64,000 nt of DNA from Pedobacter indicus (GTDB lineage: Bacteria; Bacteroidota; Bacteroidia; Sphingobacteriales; Sphingobacteriaceae). The notes under the pieces are model-generated. The model searched no databases. It had not been told where the DNA came from and saw only the letters and a program-made list of their open reading frames with translations. Both the position numbers and the translations under genes were made by a program. The stretch covers positions 372,001-436,000 of the forward strand of contig NZ_QRGB01000001.1 in NCBI RefSeq assembly GCF_003449035.1, in the 5' to 3' direction. Positions 8,230-16,911 of this stretch are shown one piece after another. Each line of letters begins with the position of its first letter. Positions within the stretch are counted from its first letter, which is position 1.

Positions 8230-9726
8230 CTATTCTATTTCGCTAAGCAAATACGGTATTTTCCGAATCACAGCGGTGGGCAATACGACTGCCTGTCCCT
8301 CTAACTTGAGCCGGTCACCAGCCCGACCATGGAGAAAACAACCGAGAATACAAGCTTCCCGTGGCGTATAGCCTTGTGCTATAAACGATGTAATCAAACC
8401 CGTTAAAGCATCTCCCATTCCACCGATGGCCATTGCCGGATTACCGGTTGGATTAATAAGAACATCACCCGTATTGGTCACAATAAATGTGTAACGGTTC
8501 TTCAGTACGATGATCACATTCAATTCTTTTGCTTTCCGAATCGCTAACTGGATCCTGTCCCACCAAGTTGAAGAAGAGCCAAAAAGCCTGTCGAATTCCT
8601 TCATGTGCGGTGTCAATACAGTCCCCTTGGGGAGGGCTGTTAATGTAGATTGGTTTTTTGCCATGTAATTGAGCCCGTCTGCATCAATAACAAGCGGTGC
8701 TTTCGTTTTTTTGAAAAGATGCGGAAGTCCAGTTGCACGCACACCTAGGCCGGGGCCAAAAGCGATGGCTGAATAGTCCCGCTCGTCAAAAAGATCTTCC
8801 GGTCTGGTGATCATCGCCTCGGGAAGACGCGCATAAAGAGCGTCCCGACCCTCTTGGGGTAACGATACGGTTATTAAACCGGCACCAGCATACAGGCATG
8901 CTTCGGCACAGATCAGAGCCGCACCCACCTTACCTATCGACCCTGCAATTACCAAGGCATGGCCGTAATTGCCCTTATGGCTAAAGGTTTCTCGCTTCCG
9001 GTAAATATTCTCAATGTCCGATTGTTCCAGACAGGAGAATGACGATGGTAGCTCTGCAATAAACTCTTCCCGAAGCCCGATATCAGCTACAAAGAAACTG
9101 CGCATAAATTTAGCTGATTCAGGAAAAAAGAAATTTAGCTTGGGTCGTTGGAAGGTAATGACTTCATCTGCATGCAGAATAACTTCGTCATCTTGAAAGC
9201 TACCCTCGCTCCGAAAACCTGTAGGCACGTCTACTGCTACAACTCGCTTGCAACGTCCGTTTAGGTATCGTACAATGTCCCTTAACCCTCCATCCAAGGG
9301 CCTGTTGACTCCGATTCCCAACAGTGCGTCAATCAGCACGGATCGGGAGACATCAATATCCAATGATTCAAAATCTAGTGCGGACACCTGCCCTATTTGT
9401 CGGACGGGAACGGAAGTCTTTTTAATACGCTCCAGATTATATAAAAAATCTGCACTCGGATCTGTTCCAGTTGGAATGATTAGGATCTCAACATGGTTAT
9501 AGCCGTCGCAATCAAGCAACCGCGCGATCGCTAAACCGTCGCCCCCGTTATTGCCTGTACCACAAAGAACCACAATAGGTTGGTTCTTATGTTGGATCAA
9601 ACTCCTGAATATTCCAGCAAAGGCCGAAGCTGCCCGATCCATCAGCTCATGGGAAGCCATGTTTTTCGCTGTTAAACAGTCTTTGTCGGCTAACTTCATC
9701 TGAGCAGCATCTATTATTTTTCGCAT
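8230..9726 (-). CDS. nnr: Bifunctional NAD(P)HX epimerase / dehydratase
   Basis: Nnr repairs hydrated NAD(P)H: the N-terminal YjeF domain (about 1-215) epimerises NAD(P)HX and the C-terminal ribokinase-like domain (about 225-495) dehydrates it using ADP or ATP. The 498 residues match the fused form. Landmarks are VVLCGTGNNGGDGLAIARLL in the epimerase half, and HKGNYGHALVIAGS and GNPAMAIGGMGDALTGLI in the dehydratase half. It is divergent from the KhtT-like gene and transcribed alone. Cytoplasmic metabolite-repair enzyme. Confidence 0.96.
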   Translation of the reverse strand: MRKIIDAAQMKLADKDCLTAKNMASHELMDRAASAFAGIFRSLIQHKNQPIVVLCGTGNNGGDGLAIARLLDCDGYNHVEILIIPTGTDPSADFLYNLERIKKTSVPVRQIGQVSALDFESLDIDVSRSVLIDALLGIGVNRPLDGGLRDIVRYLNGRCKRVVAVDVPTGFRSEGSFQDDEVILHADEVITFQRPKLNFFFPESAKFMRSFFVADIGLREEFIAELPSSFSCLEQSDIENIYRKRETFSHKGNYGHALVIAGSIGKVGAALICAEACLYAGAGLITVSLPQEGRDALYARLPEAMITRPEDLFDERDYSAIAFGPGLGVRATGLPHLFKKTKAPLVIDADGLNYMAKNQSTLTALPKGTVLTPHMKEFDRLFGSSSTWWDRIQLAIRKAKELNVIIVLKNRYTFIVTNTGDVLINPTGNPAMAIGGMGDALTGLITSFIAQGYTPREACILGCFLHGRAGDRLKLEGQAVVLPTAVIRKIPYLLSEIE

Positions 9727-9758
9727 CCCTGAATGTACGAAAAAGTCCTATTTTTTCA

Positions 9759-9766
9759 TAAATTTG
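9759..9766 (+). promoter_or_regulatory. Candidate -7 box for the KhtT/KhtU-like operon
   Basis: TAAATTTG fits the Bacteroidota -7 consensus TAnnTTTG and lies 58 bp before ATG 9825. No clear -33 TTTG is seen at the right distance, so the call is tentative. Confidence 0.35.
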
Positions 9767-9824
9767 TACAAATGAAAAAAGCATAATGCTTTTGTCTATT
9801 AACTATTTACCAGAAAAATTGATT

Positions 9825-10310
9825 ATGTCGAATGTAAAAGAAACGGATCTGATTGGTATTGGAAAAAAATATCAAGTAGAAACGAGTTACGGAGATCACG
9901 TGGTAATTGTAATTCATGATGACGGTCGTCGCGAAATTTATGAATTTGATGAGGTTGAAAACGAATCGAAATGTGTGTTGACGCTTAACGATGAGGAAGC
10001 CAGACAGGTTGCAGGAATTATCGGTGGTCTTTCATACAAACCAAAGGCACTGGAAACTATCGAGGTAGCATTGGACGATCTGATCATCGAATGGTATAAG
10101 GTTCCAAAAGAGGCCAAAGCAATTAGCAAAACAATCGGTGATCTGGAAGTGAGAAAAATGACGGGGGCTTCGATTATAGCAGCTATCGAAGCAGATGAAA
10201 CAACAATTAACCCCGGACCTGATTTTATCATCAATCCGGATACAACCTTAATCGTAGCAGGCAAGCGAAATCATATTAAGTTGCTAAAACAAATCCTTTT
10301 AGATAAATAA
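9825..10310 (+). CDS. K+/H+ antiporter regulatory subunit (KhtT-like, RCK_C domain)
   Basis: The 161-residue protein is soluble and ends in an RCK_C/TrkA_C domain (about 78-160; GASIIAAIEADETTINPGPDFIINPDTTLIVAG), the ligand-binding domain of cation transport regulators. In Bacillus KhtTU, KhtT controls the antiporter KhtU and responds to nucleotides. The next gene, 20 bp downstream, is such an antiporter, which supports the same pairing. The frame reads back to ATG 9786, but ATG 9825 (MSNVKETDLIGIGKKY) gives the family-like N-terminus and leaves room for the -7 box at 9759. Confidence 0.85.
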   Translation: MSNVKETDLIGIGKKYQVETSYGDHVVIVIHDDGRREIYEFDEVENESKCVLTLNDEEARQVAGIIGGLSYKPKALETIEVALDDLIIEWYKVPKEAKAISKTIGDLEVRKMTGASIIAAIEADETTINPGPDFIINPDTTLIVAGKRNHIKLLKQILLDK

Positions 10311-10330
10311 TTAACACGAGAAGTTCACGC

Positions 10331-11581
10331 ATGGATACACTCATATTAGAAATTGGTATTGCTGTTGGTTTGGTTGCCCTTGTTGGTCTTATATCAAACA
10401 AACTCCGTGTTTCAGTAATTCCATTTTTTATTCTAATTGGGATGATCCTAGGCCCCAACGCACCCGATTTGGGCATCATTGACCTCCAGTTTAAGGAGAG
10501 CATGCCGTTCATCGAATTCATGGGGCGCCTTGGAGTTTTATTTCTATTGTTCTATTTAGGTCTTGAATTTTCCGTCGGGCGACTCATCAAGTCGGGAAAA
10601 TCCATCGTGACAGGTGGGAGTATCTATGTCTGCATCAATTTTGTCACCGGGCTCCTTATTGGCTGGATGATGGGCATGCCATTTGCCGAAATCATGGTAA
10701 TTTGTGGAATCATGACCAGTTCATCGACAGCCATCGTAGCGAAGGTCTTGACTGATCTGCGAAGAACAGCGAATCCTGAAACTGAGATCATCATGGGGAT
10801 GATTATGTTTGATGATCTTTTTATTGCGATGCACATCTCTTTCCTATCAGGATTGGTACTGGCTGGGGGAGGATCTGTCTGGCAAGTTGTAGGCACCTGT
10901 TTACTTGCACTTGGTTTTATCCTGTTGTTTTTGGTCGTGGGAAGAAAGGTGGTACCGGCGATTGATAAGCTATTAGAAGTAAACTCTTCGGAGATTTTTA
11001 TCCTTATCATTTTTGCACTACTCTTTATTACGGCCGGGTTTTCGGAAAGTATTCACGTTGCCGAGGCCATTGGAGCTTTGATGGCCGGATTGGTTTTAGC
11101 GGACTCGAAGTATATAAAGCGAATTGAAGGAATGGTGCTGCCATATAAAGACTATTTCGGAGCGATGTTCTTCTTTAGCTTCGGACTGTCTATCGATCCG
11201 ACGACACTTGGCGGTGCTGTGCAATGGGCAGCAATAGCAGCTGTATTGACCGTGATTGCCAACTTAGCTTCTGGCTTTTTTGCTACCCGGATATCAAAAA
11301 TGAAAAAACAAGCTTCTTTTGATATCGGCTTCACACTTTCTGCCAGAGGTGAGTTTTCAATCATTATGGCCAACATTGGTAAGGCAGGTGGACTAAACCC
11401 GATCATTCAGTCGTTCGTAGTAGTTTACGTACTGATCTTAAGTATCGTAGCGCCAATCTTAACAAAGGAGTCACGCACCATTTGGAAGCGCACATTAGGC
11501 AGAAAAGAAGCCGCTAAAGCAAAAGCGCTACCTGTAAAGACCTTACAGGATTTAGAGAACCGTGCACAAAAGGAAGATTAA
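10331..11581 (+). CDS. CPA2-family cation:proton antiporter (KhtU-like)
   Basis: This 416-residue membrane protein has about a dozen hydrophobic segments from residue 5 to about 390 and the Na/H-exchanger fold of the CPA2 family. The region FLLFYLGLEFSVGRL and the segment MTSSSTAIVAKVLTD are typical, and the polar/charged MFDDLF supplies the acidic residues used in ion transport. It exports K+ (or Na+) in exchange for protons and is probably gated by the RCK_C protein encoded just upstream. It ends with a short basic cytoplasmic tail. Confidence 0.9.
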   Translation: MDTLILEIGIAVGLVALVGLISNKLRVSVIPFFILIGMILGPNAPDLGIIDLQFKESMPFIEFMGRLGVLFLLFYLGLEFSVGRLIKSGKSIVTGGSIYVCINFVTGLLIGWMMGMPFAEIMVICGIMTSSSTAIVAKVLTDLRRTANPETEIIMGMIMFDDLFIAMHISFLSGLVLAGGGSVWQVVGTCLLALGFILLFLVVGRKVVPAIDKLLEVNSSEIFILIIFALLFITAGFSESIHVAEAIGALMAGLVLADSKYIKRIEGMVLPYKDYFGAMFFFSFGLSIDPTTLGGAVQWAAIAAVLTVIANLASGFFATRISKMKKQASFDIGFTLSARGEFSIIMANIGKAGGLNPIIQSFVVVYVLILSIVAPILTKESRTIWKRTLGRKEAAKAKALPVKTLQDLENRAQKED

Positions 11582-11591
11582 TCAGACCTGC

Positions 11592-11912
11592 TTACATAAA
11601 GCCTAATTCTAGACGAGCCTCCTCGCTCATCATGCTTTTATCCCAAGGGGGGTCAAAGGTCAGCTCAACCAAGGCATCCTTAACCTCTTCTACAGCCTCT
11701 ACTTTTTCCTGTACTTCATTGATGATACCATCGGCAACCGGACAATTTGGTGCAGTTAAAGTCATTACCACCTTTGCGGTGCCGTCCTCTTTTGTAATAA
11801 GCTCATAGACTAATCCCAATTCGACAATATTCACCGGTATTTCAGGGTCAAAGACTGTCTCTAAAGCCTCTTTGATCTTGTCTGCAATTCCCAACTTATC
11901 AAGTACAATCAT
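11592..11912 (-). CDS. MIP18/DUF59-family iron-sulfur cluster assembly protein
   Basis: The 106-residue protein is one DUF59 domain. The motif DPEIPVNIVELGLVYEL (22-38) and the conserved cysteine in LTAPNCPVADGI (about 52-63) are the family hallmarks; DPPWDKSMMSEEARLELGF is the usual end. SufT and PaaD-like relatives help mature Fe-S proteins. No other suf genes are seen nearby, so whether it serves the SUF system cannot be judged here. It lies 11 bp downstream of uvrA and may be co-transcribed with it. Confidence 0.85.
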   Translation of the reverse strand: MIVLDKLGIADKIKEALETVFDPEIPVNIVELGLVYELITKEDGTAKVVMTLTAPNCPVADGIINEVQEKVEAVEEVKDALVELTFDPPWDKSMMSEEARLELGFM

Positions 11913-11923
11913 TTTACTATAAT

Positions 11924-14782
11924 TTATTTTTTATCAACTAATTTATTACCCAACTCCATCGCAACAAAACGCGCAGTCTTGCTTCGCTTGTTTCTGGCCA
12001 ACTCTTCAGGGGTACCGGAGAATACCAGCTCCCCACCACGTTGCCCACCTTCAGGCCCCATATCAATGACGTAATCGGCTACTTTTATTACATCCATGTT
12101 ATGCTCAATGACCAATACGGTATTGCCCCGATTAACCAAGCGGTTCAGAACACCCAATAATACGTTAACATCCTCAAAGTGTAGGCCCGTTGTCGGCTCA
12201 TCTAAGATATAGAATGTTTTTCCAGTATCTTTTTTCGATAGTTCTGTAGCTAATTTGACGCGCTGAGCCTCACCTCCTGACAAAGATACTGAAGATTGCC
12301 CCAATGTCAAATAACCAAGACCTACGTCATTCAGCGTCTTGATCTTACGGTAAATGGAGGGTATAGGTTCAAAGAATTCCATAGCATCCGCAATCCGCAT
12401 ATCAAGCACATCGCTGATAGATTTCCCGCGATACCTTACTTCAAGGGTCTCCCGGTTATATCGTTTGCCCTGACAGGTTTCACAGGGGACCTGGACATCG
12501 GGAAGAAAGTTCATTTCAATTACCTTCATCCCGGCACCTTTACATGTCTCGCACCTGCCCCCCTTGACGTTGAAGGAGAACCTGCCCGGCTTGTAACCTC
12601 TGATCTTCGCTTCAGGCAGCTGGACAAAGAGATTTCGGATATCGGAGAAAACTCCTGTATAGGTAGATGGGTTTGACCGGGGCGTACGCCCAATCGGTGA
12701 TTGGTCGATTTCGATTACTTTATCTATATGCTCTAAACCCACAAGCTTTTTATAGGGAAGCGGTGTTTTCTTCGCCCTGAAAATATGTTTATTTAAAATT
12801 GGGTATAGGGTTTCAGTAATTAAACTTGATTTACCGCTGCCTGACACTCCGGTTACGGCAATAAAACAACCCAGAGGGAAGCTTACCGTCACGTTCTTTA
12901 AATTATTCCCCGACGCTTTCTCTAAGGTCAGAAACTCGCCATTCCCTTCTCTTCTTTCCGAAGGGACTACAATCTCCCTTCTTTCTGTCAGGTAATCTGC
13001 TGTTAGCGTCCGGCTACTCTCAATCTCATGCGGAGTACCTTCTGCAACAACCTCACCACCGTGAGAGCCCGCTGCAGGCCCCATATCAATCACGTAATCA
13101 GCCGCCAAGATCATGTCTTTATCATGCTCAACGACCAGGACTGTATTCCCCAAATCTCTTAGATCCTTCAAGGCATTAATCAATCGCTCATTATCTCTTT
13201 GATGAAGGCCAATGCTCGGTTCATCTAAAATATAAAGTACGTTAACTAGTTGTGAACCAATTTGTGTAGCTAAGCGGATACGCTGTGCTTCACCCCCAGA
13301 CAGCGTTCTGGCTGTTCTGTTGAGCGTGAGATAGTCTAAACCAACGTCTAATAAAAACCCTAGTCTAGATCGTATTTCCTTCAAGATCTCAACTGCTATC
13401 GTCTTCTGCCTTTCATTCAACCGGTTCTCCAAACCCTCAAACCATTCTGCTAGGCCGGCAATATCCATTTCCGCTAATTGAGCGATATTTTTATCGTCAA
13501 TCTTAAAATGTAGCGCCTCTTTCTTCAAGCGCGCGCCATGACAAGTCGGGCAAGTCCGCAAAGACCGGTAGTCATCCAGGTCACTCACCCCTCCTTTTTG
13601 CTCAAGCTGTTCTTCCCATTGCTTGATCAAGCCGTCGTATGTGATCTGATAGTTCTTTACATTCCACTTGTTATAGGAAACGGGTACCGTGATAATATCT
13701 GGTGCACCGTGAAAGATAATATCTAAATGCTCCTCAGACAACTCCTTAATCGGCGTTGTTAAGGAAAAACCGTATTTCTTCCCCAACGCTTTAAGTTGCT
13801 GAAAGGTCCAATTATCTTTATACTCCCCGATCGGCAGAATGCCCCCACGCATAATGCTCAGTTTAACATCGGGGATTACGCTCTCCCGATCTAACTGAAA
13901 TACATAACCCAGTCCGTCGCAATGCTCACAGGCGCCATAAGGGGAATTGAAAGAGAAGGTATTGGGTTGCGGTTCGTCATAAGAAATACCCGACTCGGGA
14001 TCCATGAGGAACCGGCTGAAGAAATATTCCTTATTGGAAACATCGCTAATTTTGATCACTCCTTTAGCATGTTTCATTGCTTGTTGTACCGAGCTTACTA
14101 ATCGTTTTCTATCCTGCTGACTGACCAGAAGGCGATCAATAACAACCTCGATATCGTGCGTTTTGTAGCGGTCTACCTGCATCTTGGGCATGAGATCCAT
14201 AAGCTCTCCGTCGACGCGCACCTTTACAAAACCCTGCTTTCTGATTTGCTCGAATAGCTCACGGTAATGTCCTTTCCGCCCCTTCACAACGGGAGCAAGA
14301 ACATTGATCGCCTGATTATCGAATTGATTCAGGATCTGGTCGATGATCTGATCTTCCGACAATCTGGCCATTTTCTTCCCAGAGACGTAAGAAAATGCTT
14401 CGCTGGCGCGAGCATATAAAAGACGGAGAAAATCGTAAACCTCGGTTATGGTGCCTACTGTCGATCTTGGATTTTTACTCGTTGTTTTTTGTTCTATGGC
14501 TATCACCGGACTTAATCCGGTAATCTTATCCACGTCGGGGCGCTCTAATCCGCCTAAGAACTGCCGGCTATATGCGCTAAAAGTTTCTAAATACCTGCGC
14601 TGACCTTCAGCATAAATCGTATCGAAAGCCAATGAAGACTTTCCACTTCCACTGAGCCCTGTAATTACTACGAGTTGATTTCTGGGAAAGCTTACATCGA
14701 TGTTTTTTAGATTATGAACCCTGGCGCCGTAAACTTCGACTTCACTTTGTTCTTCTAAATCCGGAATGGTATTATTATTCAT
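11924..14782 (-). CDS. uvrA: Excinuclease ABC subunit A
   Basis: UvrA is the ABC-type ATPase that finds DNA lesions and loads UvrB. The 952 residues match the family. Seen are two Walker A sites (GLSGSGKSSLAF near residue 45; GVSGSGKSSL near 650), two LSGGEAQR signatures, and two Cys-x2-Cys zinc modules (CEHCDGLGYV; CETCKGAGMKV with a later CETCQGKR). The start ATG 14782 follows a -7-like box on the minus strand (14838-14831) and a palindrome (14803-14825). Its stop is 11 bp from the DUF59 gene. Confidence 0.98.
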   Translation of the reverse strand: MNNNTIPDLEEQSEVEVYGARVHNLKNIDVSFPRNQLVVITGLSGSGKSSLAFDTIYAEGQRRYLETFSAYSRQFLGGLERPDVDKITGLSPVIAIEQKTTSKNPRSTVGTITEVYDFLRLLYARASEAFSYVSGKKMARLSEDQIIDQILNQFDNQAINVLAPVVKGRKGHYRELFEQIRKQGFVKVRVDGELMDLMPKMQVDRYKTHDIEVVIDRLLVSQQDRKRLVSSVQQAMKHAKGVIKISDVSNKEYFFSRFLMDPESGISYDEPQPNTFSFNSPYGACEHCDGLGYVFQLDRESVIPDVKLSIMRGGILPIGEYKDNWTFQQLKALGKKYGFSLTTPIKELSEEHLDIIFHGAPDIITVPVSYNKWNVKNYQITYDGLIKQWEEQLEQKGGVSDLDDYRSLRTCPTCHGARLKKEALHFKIDDKNIAQLAEMDIAGLAEWFEGLENRLNERQKTIAVEILKEIRSRLGFLLDVGLDYLTLNRTARTLSGGEAQRIRLATQIGSQLVNVLYILDEPSIGLHQRDNERLINALKDLRDLGNTVLVVEHDKDMILAADYVIDMGPAAGSHGGEVVAEGTPHEIESSRTLTADYLTERREIVVPSERREGNGEFLTLEKASGNNLKNVTVSFPLGCFIAVTGVSGSGKSSLITETLYPILNKHIFRAKKTPLPYKKLVGLEHIDKVIEIDQSPIGRTPRSNPSTYTGVFSDIRNLFVQLPEAKIRGYKPGRFSFNVKGGRCETCKGAGMKVIEMNFLPDVQVPCETCQGKRYNRETLEVRYRGKSISDVLDMRIADAMEFFEPIPSIYRKIKTLNDVGLGYLTLGQSSVSLSGGEAQRVKLATELSKKDTGKTFYILDEPTTGLHFEDVNVLLGVLNRLVNRGNTVLVIEHNMDVIKVADYVIDMGPEGGQRGGELVFSGTPEELARNKRSKTARFVAMELGNKLVDKK

Positions 14783-14802
14783 ATAAGATTGCTCGTTGCG
14801 GT

Positions 14803-14838
14803 CAGATCTTTATCGTTCAGATCTGTTGAACAAAAATA
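14803..14838 (-). promoter_or_regulatory. Candidate uvrA promoter with overlapping palindrome
   Basis: On the minus strand, TATTTTTG (14838-14831) fits the -7 consensus TAnnTTTG. Just downstream lies an inverted repeat CAGATCT-N9-AGATCTG (14803-14825), placed where transcription should start. No clear -33 TTTG is seen. The palindrome could be an operator or a 5'-UTR hairpin. Confidence 0.4.
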
Positions 14839-14865
14839 CGGATAATAAAATGAAAATCTGACCGG

Positions 14866-15681
14866 TTATAACCTGCCGTTGTCGTCAGATTGCATTACGC
14901 TAGAGTTGTCAGCGAGCATGCCACGTCCGTTAGCAGGTTGAAAACCGTAAAGCTCGGGATGCTCGATAACCTCTTTCATAGAAATTACTTTATATACATA
15001 TACGCGTGTCTCCGGATTTAATGAGAGCTCATAATAGGTCTCTTTATCCTGCGCATTCAATGACCGGAGCAAACTTCCTTCACCTACATTAAATGCAGCT
15101 GCTGTCAATGTCCAGTCATCAAATATATTATAAAGGGCTTTGATGTACTTGGCAGCGGCCTCTGTAGATTTGACAATATTATGGCGCTCGTCTACGCTGT
15201 CATCTACTCGTAAGCCAAACGACCGCGCGGTTGCGGGCATAAACTGCCAATAGCCCGACGCCCCTTTATGCGAGGTTCCCGACTTTAATCCGCTTTCTAC
15301 AAGAGGGACATATTTAAAATCTTCGGGAATACCGTGCTTGGCAAGAATTGGCTCGATTACAGGAAACCATTGTTTAGCCAATCGGTGTAACTTATGTGTC
15401 CGCAGTTTGGAATATGAGAATTTGTCAAGATTTCTTTTTAAGCGTTTCTCCACCCCCTTCTTGTCGAGAGGGACGAGTTCATCAGCAAAATTTATAGAAG
15501 AAAAATATGCTTCTCTTTTTTCAATTTCTAATGCCTCCCGATGTTTTTCAACAAATTCTTCGGCATCAATTTGTGCTATTACTTCATCTTTGGTAGATGC
15601 CGGTGTACTATAGATAAACAGTTTTGAGCCTATCAAAATTAGCACCGCTAATGCACATGTGAGCATGTGTTTTTTTATCAT
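14866..15681 (-). CDS. Lytic transglycosylase (SLT/MltD-like)
   Basis: The 271-residue protein has an N-terminal membrane or signal segment (about 8-27) and a lysozyme-like SLT domain (about 105-245). The motif VPLVESGLKSGTSHKGASGYWQF contains the catalytic Glu, followed by AAAFNVGEGSLLRSL, which matches the family's substrate-cleft motif. Such enzymes cleave the MurNAc-GlcNAc bond of peptidoglycan with formation of 1,6-anhydroMurNAc. It lacks LysM repeats seen in MltD itself. It acts in the periplasm. It is oriented like uvrA but probably transcribed separately. Confidence 0.9.
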   Translation of the reverse strand: MIKKHMLTCALAVLILIGSKLFIYSTPASTKDEVIAQIDAEEFVEKHREALEIEKREAYFSSINFADELVPLDKKGVEKRLKRNLDKFSYSKLRTHKLHRLAKQWFPVIEPILAKHGIPEDFKYVPLVESGLKSGTSHKGASGYWQFMPATARSFGLRVDDSVDERHNIVKSTEAAAKYIKALYNIFDDWTLTAAAFNVGEGSLLRSLNAQDKETYYELSLNPETRVYVYKVISMKEVIEHPELYGFQPANGRGMLADNSSVMQSDDNGRL

Positions 15682-15858
15682 TTTTTACCTCTCCTAATGG
15701 TTTTGGAAAAATGTGGCGACAAAGATAATAACTATTCCCTTAACTACCAAATAGTTACGTAAAAACTAGCCCTATCACCTTTAAACGACATTTCTAGACC
15801 CAGATTTGAGCATCTCATATAAAACCTCTGTCTACATCTAAAATTTAAAAAAATGCCC

Positions 15859-15866
15859 TACCTTTG
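15859..15866 (+). promoter_or_regulatory. -7 box of the pseudouridine synthase gene
   Basis: TACCTTTG fits the Bacteroidota consensus TAnnTTTG and lies 25 bp before ATG 15892. An A-rich stretch separates it from the start, as expected for this phylum. No obvious -33 TTTG was found. Confidence 0.45.
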
Positions 15867-15891
15867 CTAATTCATTTTAGGGGTAAATAAT

Positions 15892-16911
15892 ATGCCATTC
15901 GATAATAAACGGAATAGCCGGGACGGCAGATCCAACAAGGGGGGGAAGTCTAATTACTTTAAGAAAGAAGACAGGTATAAACGTGACAGCGACTCATCGG
16001 GGAAGCGTGGAGAACGCACCTTCAACAAAAGAGACCGTTACAAATCCTTTGATAAAGACACATCAAAAGAAAAGTATTCAGATGATAAACGCTACCAGAA
16101 AGTCGAATCGGGCAAACGGAAAAGAGTGCGTTCACGGAGTAAAAATGACGACAGAGCTCAAACCCCAACCTACAAAACAGAAACAATCGACGATGGATTA
16201 ATCCGTCTGAATCGTTATATCGCGAATGCGGGTGTTTGTTCACGCAGAAAAGCTGATGAATTAATTGAAGCTGGCGTAATCAGCATCAATGGAGAAATCG
16301 TAACTTCACTGGGAACAAAAGTAGATCCGACTAAAGATGAAGTTGGCTATAATGGAGAGCGGTTGAGACGGGAAAAACTTGTTTACGTTCTCTTAAACAA
16401 ACCCAAAGATTATATAACAACTACGGATGATCCGCAAGAGCGGAAAACTGTGATGCATCTGGTTCAGAAAGCGAGTAAGGAACGTATCTATCCGGTTGGG
16501 CGACTAGACCGCAATACGACCGGGCTCTTACTCATGACGAATGACGGCGATTTAGCGGATAAACTATCACACCCACGAAATACGATCACCAAAATATATC
16601 ACGTCGAACTTAATAAGAACCTTACTCAAGGGGACTTCAATAAAATAGAGTATGGATTGGAGCTTGAAGATGGTTTCATTAAACCTGATTCTGTTAGCTT
16701 TATACAGGGCGCAGGCAAGAACGAAGTTGGCATCCAGATCCACAGCGGAAAGAACCGCATTGTCAGGCGGATTTTTGAGCATCTTCAATACGATGTTATT
16801 AAACTTGACCGGGTGATCTACGCAAACCTAACAAAGAAAGACTTGCCGCGCGGACGCTGGCGCCATCTTGAGGAAAAAGAAGTGATCCAGCTGAAGCACT
16901 TTGTTAAATAA
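15892..16911 (+). CDS. Pseudouridine synthase, RluB/RsuA family, with charged N-terminal extension
   Basis: This enzyme isomerises a uridine in rRNA. The 339-residue product has a 95-residue low-complexity N-terminus rich in Lys, Arg, Asp and Ser, an S4 RNA-binding domain (about 103-150; RLNRYIANAGVCSRRKADELI) and a catalytic domain with GRLDRNTTGLLL, where Asp206 is the expected nucleophile. The end KNRIVRRIFEHL also fits. RluB, RluE, RluF and RsuA cannot be separated by eye; RluB is the nearest guess. The basic extension probably adds RNA affinity. It overlaps the convergent 593-residue gene by 8 bp. Confidence 0.92.
   Translation: MPFDNKRNSRDGRSNKGGKSNYFKKEDRYKRDSDSSGKRGERTFNKRDRYKSFDKDTSKEKYSDDKRYQKVESGKRKRVRSRSKNDDRAQTPTYKTETIDDGLIRLNRYIANAGVCSRRKADELIEAGVISINGEIVTSLGTKVDPTKDEVGYNGERLRREKLVYVLLNKPKDYITTTDDPQERKTVMHLVQKASKERIYPVGRLDRNTTGLLLMTNDGDLADKLSHPRNTITKIYHVELNKNLTQGDFNKIEYGLELEDGFIKPDSVSFIQGAGKNEVGIQIHSGKNRIVRRIFEHLQYDVIKLDRVIYANLTKKDLPRGRWRHLEEKEVIQLKHFVK

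Noticed and set aside
12296-12676. 126-codon plus-strand frame inside uvrA
   Set aside because: Entirely antisense to a well-supported gene with conserved motifs; no independent evidence.
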